DNA of 50,107 bases from Lachnospiraceae bacterium (lineage in GTDB: Bacteria > Bacillota > Clostridia > Lachnospirales > Lachnospiraceae), in contig JAAWJI010000028.1 of assembly GCA_022796795.1 (NCBI GenBank), forward strand, positions 1-50,107, read 5' to 3'. Position numbers and translations under genes: made by a program. The notes below the pieces were generated by a model that was given only the letters and a program-made list of their open reading frames with translations, was not told the DNA's origin and ran no database searches. This document shows, one piece after another, positions 17,846-25,145 of this stretch (positions are counted from its first letter, which is position 1; every line of letters begins with the position of its first letter).

Positions 17846-17874
17846 TTGCCCTAGCCCCGCGGATTGTGTACAAT
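17846..17874 (+). promoter_or_regulatory. Putative promoter of yajC-gpmI
   Basis: TTGCCC (17846-17851) and TACAAT (17869-17874) with 17-bp spacing, placed between repeat A and the yajC ribosome site. Confidence 0.55.
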
Positions 17875-17931
17875 GGCAATAGTGCCCTTCGGGGTTGTTT
17901 ACAGTTTACAGGATTTAGGAGGAAATGGAGA

Positions 17932-18231
17932 ATGAATTTATTGGCGACTGGCGGTACGATGGGATGGGAAATCCTGATCATGTATGTGGTGATCATCGGC
18001 GGCTTTATGTATTTTGCGGCGATCCGTCCCCAGAACAAGGAGAAGAAGCGGGTAAACGCCATGCTGTCTTCCCTGGAGGTGGGTGATATCGTGGTGACGA
18101 CCAGCGGATTCTATGGCGAGATTATTGATATTACGGAGGAGGATGTGATTGTAGAGTTCGGCAGCAACCGGAATTGCAGAATCCCCATGAAAAAAGCAGC
18201 GATTGCAGAGGTGGAAAAGGGAAATGAGTAA
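17932..18231 (+). CDS. yajC: YajC, Sec translocase auxiliary subunit
   Basis: 99-residue single-pass membrane protein of the SecDF-YajC complex that assists protein export. One membrane helix (about 12-30) is followed by the diagnostic [34 protein letters not shown], where the loop after the helix carries the family's basic cluster. AGGAGG lies 8 nt before this ATG, so a longer in-frame form from 17866 is unlikely. It is usually found near secDF or tgt; here it overlaps gpmI by 8 nt, so its synthesis is tied to a glycolytic enzyme. Confidence 0.93.
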   Translation: MNLLATGGTMGWEILIMYVVIIGGFMYFAAIRPQNKEKKRVNAMLSSLEVGDIVVTTSGFYGEIIDITEEDVIVEFGSNRNCRIPMKKAAIAEVEKGNE

Positions 18232-19768
18232 GAAACCGACAGTTTTAATGATCTTAGACGGATACGGATTAAATGAGAAGGTAGAGGGAAACGCGGTGGC
18301 AGAGGCCAAGACTCCGGTGATGGACAGCCTCATGGCAGAATATCCCTTTGTGAAGGGCAATGCCAGCGGATTGGCCGTGGGCCTTCCGGACGGACAGATG
18401 GGCAATTCTGAGGTGGGACACCTGAACATGGGCGCCGGACGCATTGTGTATCAGGAGCTGACCCGCATTACCAAGGAAATCCAGGACGGAGTATTTTTTG
18501 AGAATGAGGCCCTTGTGGCAGCTGTGGAGAATGCCAAAAAGCATGATTCCGCCCTGCACATGTTCGGACTGGTGTCCGATGGCGGTGTGCACAGCCACAA
18601 TACTCATATTTACGGGCTGTTGGAGCTGGCAAAGCGCCATGGGCTGAAGAAGGTGTATGTGCACTGCTTCCTGGACGGCCGGGATACGCCTCCGGAGTCC
18701 GGCAAGGATTATGTGCAGGAGCTGTCAGATAAAATGGCGGAGCTGGGCGTAGGAGAGGTGGCTACGGTTATGGGCCGCTACTATGCTATGGACCGGGACA
18801 ACCGCTGGGAGCGCGTGGAAAAGGCCTACGCGGCTCTCACCCGGGGCGAGGGCGTGGAGGCAGAGGACGGAGTCAGCGCCATTGCCAGGTCCTATGCGGA
18901 GGGCGTCACCGATGAGTTTGTGGTGCCTGCCGTGGTGAAGCGGGACGGAAAGCCCCTGGCCCTGATTCAGGATCAGGATTCCGTGATCTTCTATAATTTC
19001 CGTCCGGACCGGGCCCGGGAGATTACCCGTGCTTTCTGTGACGATGCATTTACCGGCTTTGCCCGGGAGAAACGCCTGGAGCTCACCTATGTGTGCTTTA
19101 CGGAATACGATCCCACCATTCCCAACAAGCTGGTGGCTTTCCACAAGGTAGAGCTGCACAATACCTTTGGAGAATACCTGGCGGCTCACGGAAAGAAACA
19201 GGCCCGCATTGCGGAGACGGAAAAATATGCTCACGTGACCTTTTTCTTCAACGGAGGCGTGGAGGAGCCCAACGAGGGAGAGGACCGGATTCTGGTCAAG
19301 TCCCCAGCCGTGGCAACCTATGATCTGCAGCCGGAGATGAGCGCCTATGGAGTCTGCGATAAATTGGTGGAGGCCATTAAATCCGGGAAATATGACGTGA
19401 TTATCATCAATTTTGCCAATCCGGACATGGTGGGACACACGGGAATCGAGGCAGCGGCTATTCAGGCCGTGGAGGCTGTGGACTCCTGCGTGGGCCGGGC
19501 CGTGGAGGCGATCAAAGAGGTGGACGGCCAGATGTTCATCTGTGCGGATCACGGCAATGCAGAGCAGCTGGTGGACTATGCCACAGGAGCCCCCTTTACG
19601 GCTCATACCACCAACCCGGTGCCCTTCCTGCTGGTAAACGCAGATCCGGCCTATGGACTGCGCGAGGGCGGATGCCTGGCAGATATTATTCCCACGCTTC
19701 TGGAGCTTATGGGAATGGAGCAGCCGGCGGAAATGACGGGAACCTCCCTGCTGGTAAAGAAGCAGTGA
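18224..19768 (+). CDS. gpmI: 2,3-bisphosphoglycerate-independent phosphoglycerate mutase
   Basis: 514-residue Mn-dependent enzyme interconverting 3- and 2-phosphoglycerate in glycolysis. It belongs to the alkaline-phosphatase superfamily: metal ligand D12 in MILDGYG, phospho-acceptor S62 in [17 protein letters not shown], and the C-terminal metal motifs NPDMVGHTG and [10 protein letters not shown]. The inserted phosphotransferase domain occupies about residues 75-300, with [11 protein letters not shown] and the FFNGGVEEP stretch beyond it. The ATG lies within the last codons of yajC (8-nt overlap), in a coupled arrangement. Full family length, no defects. Confidence 0.96.
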   Translation: MSKKPTVLMILDGYGLNEKVEGNAVAEAKTPVMDSLMAEYPFVKGNASGLAVGLPDGQMGNSEVGHLNMGAGRIVYQELTRITKEIQDGVFFENEALVAAVENAKKHDSALHMFGLVSDGGVHSHNTHIYGLLELAKRHGLKKVYVHCFLDGRDTPPESGKDYVQELSDKMAELGVGEVATVMGRYYAMDRDNRWERVEKAYAALTRGEGVEAEDGVSAIARSYAEGVTDEFVVPAVVKRDGKPLALIQDQDSVIFYNFRPDRAREITRAFCDDAFTGFAREKRLELTYVCFTEYDPTIPNKLVAFHKVELHNTFGEYLAAHGKKQARIAETEKYAHVTFFFNGGVEEPNEGEDRILVKSPAVATYDLQPEMSAYGVCDKLVEAIKSGKYDVIIINFANPDMVGHTGIEAAAIQAVEAVDSCVGRAVEAIKEVDGQMFICADHGNAEQLVDYATGAPFTAHTTNPVPFLLVNADPAYGLREGGCLADIIPTLLELMGMEQPAEMTGTSLLVKKQ

Positions 19769-19845
19769 CAGAAAAGAAGAGATAAGGCCTGCAGGACTGG
19801 AAAAAACTGGGACCAGAAGTCCGACCTGGCAGGGTGAAAACATAG

Positions 19846-19887
19846 AATAGGGTGGAAAGCCGTGAAAGGTTTTTCCGCCCTATTTAT
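19846..19887 (+). terminator. Rho-independent terminator of yajC-gpmI
   Basis: AATAGGGTGGAAA (19846-19858) pairs over 13 bp (one wobble) with TTTCCGCCCTATT (19872-19884), followed by a short T/A tail. Confidence 0.75.
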
Positions 19888-19892
19888 ATAGG

Positions 19893-20015
19893 AAACAGTT
19901 CAGCCAGACACTTTGCGGTCTGAGGGTGCGCCAGCTTATGAGCAAGGTCAGCTGTGTTAGCAGCGAGAAAGAGCTGGGGGCGCCCTTGCGAATGGTGCGT
20001 GCTGAACGGACGGCA
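19893..20015 (-). repeat. Structured interspersed repeat, copy B (inverted, shorter)
   Basis: Opposite orientation to copies A and C. On the plus strand GCAAGG (19942-19947) pairs with CCTTGC (19984-19989), the counterpart of GCAAAA/TTTTGC in A and GCAAAG/CTTTGC in C. GCTG (19951-19954) pairs with CAGC (19961-19964). The terminal stem is reduced to CAGAC (19905-19909)/GTCTG (19918-19922). It ends near GCTGAACGGACGG. It lies between the gpmI terminator and the response-regulator gene and is more diverged than A and C. Confidence 0.75.
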
Positions 20016-20069
20016 GGCAAAGCAGGTGCATGCTTTGTCCACAGAAAAAATAGGAGGAAAGCGGCATAT

Positions 20070-20756
20070 ATGAAACGATTTTTTCTGCTGGAGGACGATC
20101 TAAGCTTAATCAACGGCCTTTCCTTTGCCCTTGAAAAGCAGGGCTATGAAACCCACATTGCCCGTACCCTTAAGGAGGCGGCTGCTTTGTGGCGGGACGA
20201 GGCCTATGATCTGGCGATTTTAGACGTGGCCCTTCCCGACGGCTCCGGCTTTGACTTTTGCAGGAAGATCCGCCAGAGCTCTAAGGTGCCCATTTTGTTT
20301 CTCACGGCTGCAGACGAGGAGACGGATATGATTATGGGACTTGATATAGGAGGCGACGACTATATTACAAAGCCCTTTAAGCTGGCGGTGTTTCTCTCCC
20401 GAGTCCACGCTCTGCTTCGAAGAAGCGAGAATTTCAGCACAGAGGTTACGGAATTCATCTCCGGCGGACTCCGGCTTTCGCTTTTGGAGGGAGAGGCCTA
20501 TAAAGAAGGGAAGCTCCTGGACCTGACGGCAAGCGAGTATAAGCTTCTGCGTTTGTTTATGGAAAATCCGGGTCAGGTTCTCTCTCCGGAACAGATCCTG
20601 GGCAGGCTGTGGGACTGTAATGAAAATTATATTGATAACAATTCCCTTACGGTGTATATTCGCAGGCTGCGCACCAAGGTGGAGGACGACCCGGGGAAGC
20701 CCAGACGGATTGTCACGGTGCGAGGCATGGGATATAAATGGAATCCCGGAGAGTGA
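20070..20756 (+). CDS. OmpR-family response regulator of the ABC-transporter module
   Basis: 228-residue regulator. The receiver domain (1-115) has D9/D10, phospho-acceptor D52 in AILDVALPDG and K101 in ITKPFK. The winged-helix OmpR domain (about 130-228) has LDLTASEYKLLRLFMENPGQVLS and YIRRLRTKVEDDP. AGGAGG lies 12 nt before this ATG; the longer in-frame opening upstream runs through repeat B and is not credible. With the following kinase and the ABC genes it forms a BceRS-type module, in which the regulator switches on the transporter operon in response to cell-wall-active peptides. A matching operator lies at 21979-21992. Confidence 0.92.
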   Translation: MKRFFLLEDDLSLINGLSFALEKQGYETHIARTLKEAAALWRDEAYDLAILDVALPDGSGFDFCRKIRQSSKVPILFLTAADEETDMIMGLDIGGDDYITKPFKLAVFLSRVHALLRRSENFSTEVTEFISGGLRLSLLEGEAYKEGKLLDLTASEYKLLRLFMENPGQVLSPEQILGRLWDCNENYIDNNSLTVYIRRLRTKVEDDPGKPRRIVTVRGMGYKWNPGE

Positions 20757-20764
20757 GGCAAAGG

Positions 20765-21796
20765 ATGAAGCTTTTTGTAAACCAGAAAATCAAAGCTCTC
20801 TTTCAGGGAATCCTCCTGTGCGCGCTTTTTTTCACCCTGACTGCCCTGCTGATCATGGGATTGGGATGGAAAAACCAGGCCGTTGTACTTCTGATCTGCT
20901 TCTGGGCCATGACCCTGGCCATTCTCCTGCTCTGTTACCGGTATTTCCGAGAGCAGCATGAAATCATGGAGCATGCCATAGACCAGATGCGGGCGTATTT
21001 GGCCGGAAACCAGGAGGCCTCCCTAGCATGTGACGACGAGGGGGAGCTGTATCGTCTGTTTCACGAGGTTAATGCCCTGGCAGCTGTCCTGAATGCCCAT
21101 GTGGAGAGGGAGAAGGATACCAAGAGATTTCTAAAAAATACCATCTCAGACATTTCCCATCAGCTGAAAACCCCTCTTGCTGCCCTGGAAATCTACAATG
21201 GGATTATCCAGGAGGCAGCAGAAGATTTTCCGGATATCCGGGAGTTCAGTATGCTCTCCGAGCAGGAGCTGGACCGAATCGAGTGCCTGGTGCAAAGCCT
21301 TCTAAAAATCACAAAGCTGGACGCAGGTACCATTGTGCCGGATAAAACCTGGGAAAACCTGGCGGAGCTTGCGGGAGCTGTGAGAAAGCAGTTTTTGTTC
21401 CGGGCGGAGCAGGAGGGAAAGGAACTGTGCCTTCAGGGAGGGGAGGAGACCGTCTTTTTCTGTGACCGCATTTGGATTACGGAGGCGCTGAGCAATCTTG
21501 TGAAAAATGCCCTGGACCATACAGAGCCGGGAGATCAGATATCCATAGAATGGAAGAGCTTTGCCTCTGTGGTGCAGATTACCGTGAGGGATACGGGAAG
21601 CGGTATCCATCCGGAGGATCTGCCCTATATTTTCAAGCGGTTTTACAGGAGCCGGTATTCTCAGGATATCCAGGGCGTCGGACTTGGCCTGTCCCTGGTG
21701 AAGGCGATTGTAGAGGCCCATCAGGGGACGGTGGAGGCTGACAGCTCTCTGGGGAGGGGAAGTGATTTTACTATGAATTTTCTTGCTGGGGGATGA
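20765..21796 (+). CDS. Sensor histidine kinase, intramembrane-sensing type
   Basis: 343-residue kinase. Two membrane helices (about 14-34 and 38-60) are joined by a loop of only about 3-4 residues (WKNQ), so there is no extracellular sensor domain. This is the hallmark of kinases that read the state of a partner ABC transporter. H132 in SDISHQLKTPLAALE is the phospho-acceptor, with SNLVKNALDH (N box), VRDTGSGI and GVGLGLSL (G boxes) behind. It starts 8 nt after the regulator stop with GAGG upstream. Repeat C begins a few bases after its stop and separates it from the ABC genes. Confidence 0.92.
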   Translation: MKLFVNQKIKALFQGILLCALFFTLTALLIMGLGWKNQAVVLLICFWAMTLAILLLCYRYFREQHEIMEHAIDQMRAYLAGNQEASLACDDEGELYRLFHEVNALAAVLNAHVEREKDTKRFLKNTISDISHQLKTPLAALEIYNGIIQEAAEDFPDIREFSMLSEQELDRIECLVQSLLKITKLDAGTIVPDKTWENLAELAGAVRKQFLFRAEQEGKELCLQGGEETVFFCDRIWITEALSNLVKNALDHTEPGDQISIEWKSFASVVQITVRDTGSGIHPEDLPYIFKRFYRSRYSQDIQGVGLGLSLVKAIVEAHQGTVEADSSLGRGSDFTMNFLAGG

Positions 21797-21800
21797 ACTA

Positions 21801-21977
21801 AAAAAGTTTAACCCGTCCGTTCAGCCCGCGCCCATTCGCAAAGGTGCCTTCGGCACTTTCCCGCTGCTAACGCAGCTAACTTTGCTCATAGACGGGCGCT
21901 CCCTCAGAACACAGCCTGCACGTCAAATTCGTGCCAGCACGATTTGCCGTCCAAACTGTGTTCTGGATGAACTATTT
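21801..21977 (+). repeat. Structured interspersed repeat, copy C
   Basis: Close copy of A. Stems: GCGCCC (21828-21833)/GGGCGC (21894-21899), GCAAAG (21838-21843)/CTTTGC (21880-21885), GTGCC (21844-21848)/GGCAC (21852-21856), GCTG (21863-21866)/CAGC (21873-21876), a CAAAT-CGTGC/GCACG-ATTTG hairpin (21924-21946, one bulge), and AGAACACAG (21906-21914)/CTGTGTTCT (21956-21964). It starts just after the kinase stop. Differences from A cluster in loops or occur as paired changes. Confidence 0.85.
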
Positions 21978-21978
21978 C

Positions 21979-21992
21979 CTACAAAAGTGTAG
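21979..21992 (+). promoter_or_regulatory. Candidate response-regulator operator upstream of the ABC genes
   Basis: CTACA-AAAG-TGTAG is a 5-4-5 inverted repeat close to the TNACA-N4-TGTAA consensus reported for BceR-like regulators. It lies about 75 nt before the ABC ATPase start. A larger repeat, TTCCTACA with TGTAGGAA further downstream, shares its left arm. Confidence 0.5.
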
Positions 21993-22064
21993 TCTGGCTG
22001 TAATATTTCTGTAGGAATCCTCTGATATTCTTTCTTTACCAAAACAAAAAGAGGTGTTAAAGTC

Positions 22065-22748
22065 ATGGATCTATTAGAGGTTGTCAAAATCAGCAAAACC
22101 TACGGCAGCGGGGATGCTGCTGTGCATGCGTTAAAAAAGGTGTGCTTTTCCGTGCCCAGGGGAGAATATGTAGCCATTGTGGGAGAATCCGGCTCGGGAA
22201 AGAGCACCCTTCTCAACATGATCGGGGCGCTGGATACGCCCACCTCCGGAAAGGTGTTCCTGGGGGGAAAGGATATTTTTGCCATGAATGAACGGAAGCT
22301 TACCGTTTTCCGGCGGAGAAATATCGGCTTTATCTTCCAGGCCTTTAACCTGATTCCGGAGCTGACCGTGGAGCAGAATATCATCTTCCCGGTGCTGCTG
22401 GATTACCAGAAGCCGGATGAGGGATATCTGGAGGAGCTGCTGTCTGTACTGAATCTGAAGGAACGGCGGAATCATCTGCCCAGCCAGCTATCCGGCGGCC
22501 AGCAGCAGCGGGTAGCCATCGGGAGGGCTCTGATGACCCGGCCGGCCCTGATCCTGGCCGACGAGCCCACGGGAAATCTGGATACCCAGAACAGCACCGA
22601 GGTCATTGCCCTTTTAAAAGAGGCCTCCAGAAAATATGAGCAGACCATCATTATGATTACCCACAGCCCGAGGATTGCCCAGACTGCAGATCGGGTGCTT
22701 CAGGTATCCGACGGAGTGCTGAAGGATTTTGGGAGGTGCCGTCAATGA
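22065..22748 (+). CDS. ABC transporter ATPase (MacB/LolD/BceA type)
   Basis: 227-residue ATPase subunit. Walker [10 protein letters not shown] is at 40-48, with a Q-loop in GFIFQAFNL, signature LSGGQQQR, Walker [13 protein letters not shown] and the H-loop in MITHSPR. It powers the adjacent FtsX-like permease; such pairs do not import solutes but move or shield lipids, peptides or antimicrobial compounds. The stop overlaps the permease start by 4 nt (ATGA). Transcription probably begins downstream of repeat C under control of the regulator at 20070. Confidence 0.94.
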   Translation: MDLLEVVKISKTYGSGDAAVHALKKVCFSVPRGEYVAIVGESGSGKSTLLNMIGALDTPTSGKVFLGGKDIFAMNERKLTVFRRRNIGFIFQAFNLIPELTVEQNIIFPVLLDYQKPDEGYLEELLSVLNLKERRNHLPSQLSGGQQQRVAIGRALMTRPALILADEPTGNLDTQNSTEVIALLKEASRKYEQTIIMITHSPRIAQTADRVLQVSDGVLKDFGRCRQ

Positions 22749-25078
22749 AAAGCTATTTAAGTCTGATTCCCATTTCCGCGAGGATTCATAAGAAGCAGAA
22801 CCGCATGACCATCCTGTGCATTATCATGGCCGTGTTTCTCGTGACTGCTATTTTCAGTGTGGCGGATATGATCGTGCGGGCAAAGTCCGCAGAGCTGGCG
22901 AGGAAGCACGGATACTGGCACATAAAGCTGGAGCATATTTCCAAAGACACAGAGGAAGAAATCAGCCGGCGTCCGGATGTGAAAGTTGTTGGCTGGCGGG
23001 AAATTTTCAACTCCGATGCAGACCAGCCCTACTACCTGGGCGAGAACAAGGCGACCCTATATGGGGCGGACAGCGAATATATGACCCGGCTTGTGAACGG
23101 TCTGGAGGAGGGGGAGTTTCCCAAAAGCGACACAGAGGTCATGGTGTCCTGCAATGGAAGGGACGCTCTTGGATTACAGCTGGGTGATGTGTTGACCCTG
23201 CATACGCCCGCTGGGGACAGGGAGGTTATCATAGCCGGTTTTGGCTCGGATGACGAAGAATATTACCAGGGACAGAGCTATCTTTTGGCGGTAACCATGA
23301 CCCACGCTGCCTTTCAAAGCCTGATGGAGGAAAATGGTATGCAAGGCGAGCCTGTCTGCTATGTACAGTTTCAAAAGGCGTCACAGGCATCCAGGGCCAT
23401 CCCGGAGCTTTTGGAGCAGCACGGTCTGCCGGAGGGCAGCATTTCCGAAAATACTGCGGTTATGGGTATGGCAGGCTATAGCGGCAGCGAGACTGCGGGA
23501 AGCTTCTACGAAATTGCAGTGATTCTATTTGTGCTGGTACTGATGGCGGGAATCTTCATGATCTCCGGCAGCCTGAACAGCAATGTGGCTCAGCGGACAA
23601 GATTTTTCGGCATGATGCGCTGCATCGGCGCAAGCCGCAGGCAGATCATCCGCTTTGTACAGCTGGAAGCACTGAGCTGGTGCAGAACAGCAGTGCCCAT
23701 TGGCTTGCTTTTAGGCGTGCTCAACAGCTGGGCGGTCTGCGGTCTGCTGCGTTACGGGATCGGCGGGGAATTCGGGGAGGTGGCCGTATTTGCCATAAGC
23801 CCCATGGGACTGGTAAGCGGAGCGGTGGTGGGCGTTGCCACCGTTTTGCTGGCAGCCCTGTCTCCAGCCAGGCGGGCAGCCCGTGTTTCTCCCATGGAGG
23901 CGGTTTCCGGCAGTCTGGATACGGCGCCTGCCGTCCGGCGCCGGTCACGCCTTGGCTTTGGCAGAATCCAGTGGAGGCTGGGAATGCATCATGCCACCGG
24001 TTCCGGGAAAAACTGGCTCCTTATGACAGCCTCCTTTTCGCTCAGCATCATTTTATTCCTCTGCTTTTCCGTGGGACTGGAATTTGCCCGGGAACTGGTC
24101 CCCTCCCTGCGGCCCTGGCAGCCGGATCTGACCCTGGGCGGTTATGCCAATGCCCTGGTGCTGGAGCCGGAGCTGCTGGATCAAATTATGGAAATTCCGG
24201 GGATAGAGTACGTGTTCGGAAGCTCCTATCTGCAGAATGTTCCGGCAGCCTGCAAGGAGAGGGAAATCGATCATATAAATCTGGTATCCTACAGCCCGGA
24301 TCTGATGGATTATATGGGGGACAGCATGGTCCAGGGAAATCTGCCCGCCGTGTACGGAGACAGCAATCAGGTACTGACTGTGAAGGATAAGGACAATCCC
24401 CTGCGGGTGGGAGACACCATAGCAATAGGGGGAAAGGAGGTGCGGATCACCGGCTCCCTGTCCAGCGGCCTGTACCCCAGAGAGTACAGTGTGATCTGCT
24501 CTCCGGAAACCTTTGAACAGCTGACAGGAGAACAAAATTACAATCTGGTGGGCATCCGTCTGGGGAAGGAGGCCGGGGCGGAAGCCATAAGAAGGATCAG
24601 CGGTCTCGCCGGCAGAGATGTGATTTTTATGGATCTGAGGGAAAGCAACTGGTCGGATAAAACCACCTATCTGGCCACAGGTTTTGTCATGTACAGCTTC
24701 CTGACCATCCTTGCCACCATTACCGGCTTTCATATCATGAACAGCGTTTCCATGAATGTGACTGCCCGGATCAAACAGTACGGAGCCATGCGGGCTGTGG
24801 GGATGGACGGATGGCAGCTGACCCAGATGATCTTTGCGGAGGCCTTTACCTATGCCGTATCCGGTCTGGCGGCAGGCTGCGGCATTGGGATTCCCCTGAG
24901 CCGTTTCCTGTACACGAAGCTGCTCACGCAGTATTTTGGGCTGGAGTGGAGCCTGCCGGTGCTTCTGCTTGTGATCATTTTCCTGTTTGTGATGGGGTTT
25001 GGCGCCGCGGCCGTCTATGCCCCTGCCAAGAAAATATGCAGTATGACCATTACCGCCACCATTAACGAGCTGGGGTGA
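22745..25078 (+). CDS. FtsX/MacB-type ABC permease, two FtsX domains
   Basis: 777-residue permease. One N-terminal helix (about 20-42) is followed by an extracytoplasmic MacB-PCD-like domain (about 43-250), three helices of the first FtsX domain (about 255-375), another helix (about 415-435), a second large extracytoplasmic domain (about 440-650), and three helices of the second FtsX domain (about 655-770). The motif FFGMMRCIGASRRQIIRFV in the first FtsX half and KQYGAMRAVGMDGWQLTQM in the second are the coupling segments. I chose the ATG overlapping the ATPase stop. The layout is longer than classical BceB, so the substrate class (antimicrobial peptide versus lipid or lipoprotein) is uncertain. 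Confidence 0.9.
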   Translation: MKSYLSLIPISARIHKKQNRMTILCIIMAVFLVTAIFSVADMIVRAKSAELARKHGYWHIKLEHISKDTEEEISRRPDVKVVGWREIFNSDADQPYYLGENKATLYGADSEYMTRLVNGLEEGEFPKSDTEVMVSCNGRDALGLQLGDVLTLHTPAGDREVIIAGFGSDDEEYYQGQSYLLAVTMTHAAFQSLMEENGMQGEPVCYVQFQKASQASRAIPELLEQHGLPEGSISENTAVMGMAGYSGSETAGSFYEIAVILFVLVLMAGIFMISGSLNSNVAQRTRFFGMMRCIGASRRQIIRFVQLEALSWCRTAVPIGLLLGVLNSWAVCGLLRYGIGGEFGEVAVFAISPMGLVSGAVVGVATVLLAALSPARRAARVSPMEAVSGSLDTAPAVRRRSRLGFGRIQWRLGMHHATGSGKNWLLMTASFSLSIILFLCFSVGLEFARELVPSLRPWQPDLTLGGYANALVLEPELLDQIMEIPGIEYVFGSSYLQNVPAACKEREIDHINLVSYSPDLMDYMGDSMVQGNLPAVYGDSNQVLTVKDKDNPLRVGDTIAIGGKEVRITGSLSSGLYPREYSVICSPETFEQLTGEQNYNLVGIRLGKEAGAEAIRRISGLAGRDVIFMDLRESNWSDKTTYLATGFVMYSFLTILATITGFHIMNSVSMNVTARIKQYGAMRAVGMDGWQLTQMIFAEAFTYAVSGLAAGCGIGIPLSRFLYTKLLTQYFGLEWSLPVLLLVIIFLFVMGFGAAAVYAPAKKICSMTITATINELG

Positions 25079-25145
25079 TTGCCTGAAAGCTGCCAGCTGC
25101 GGACAGAAACCGCGTCGCTTCCTGATCCGCTGATTTTGTCAGCCT

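Noticed and set aside
19893..21977. Composite transposon formed by repeat copies B and C
   Set aside because: There is no transposase, the copies are diverged, and a third copy (A) lies outside. A dispersed intergenic element explains them better.
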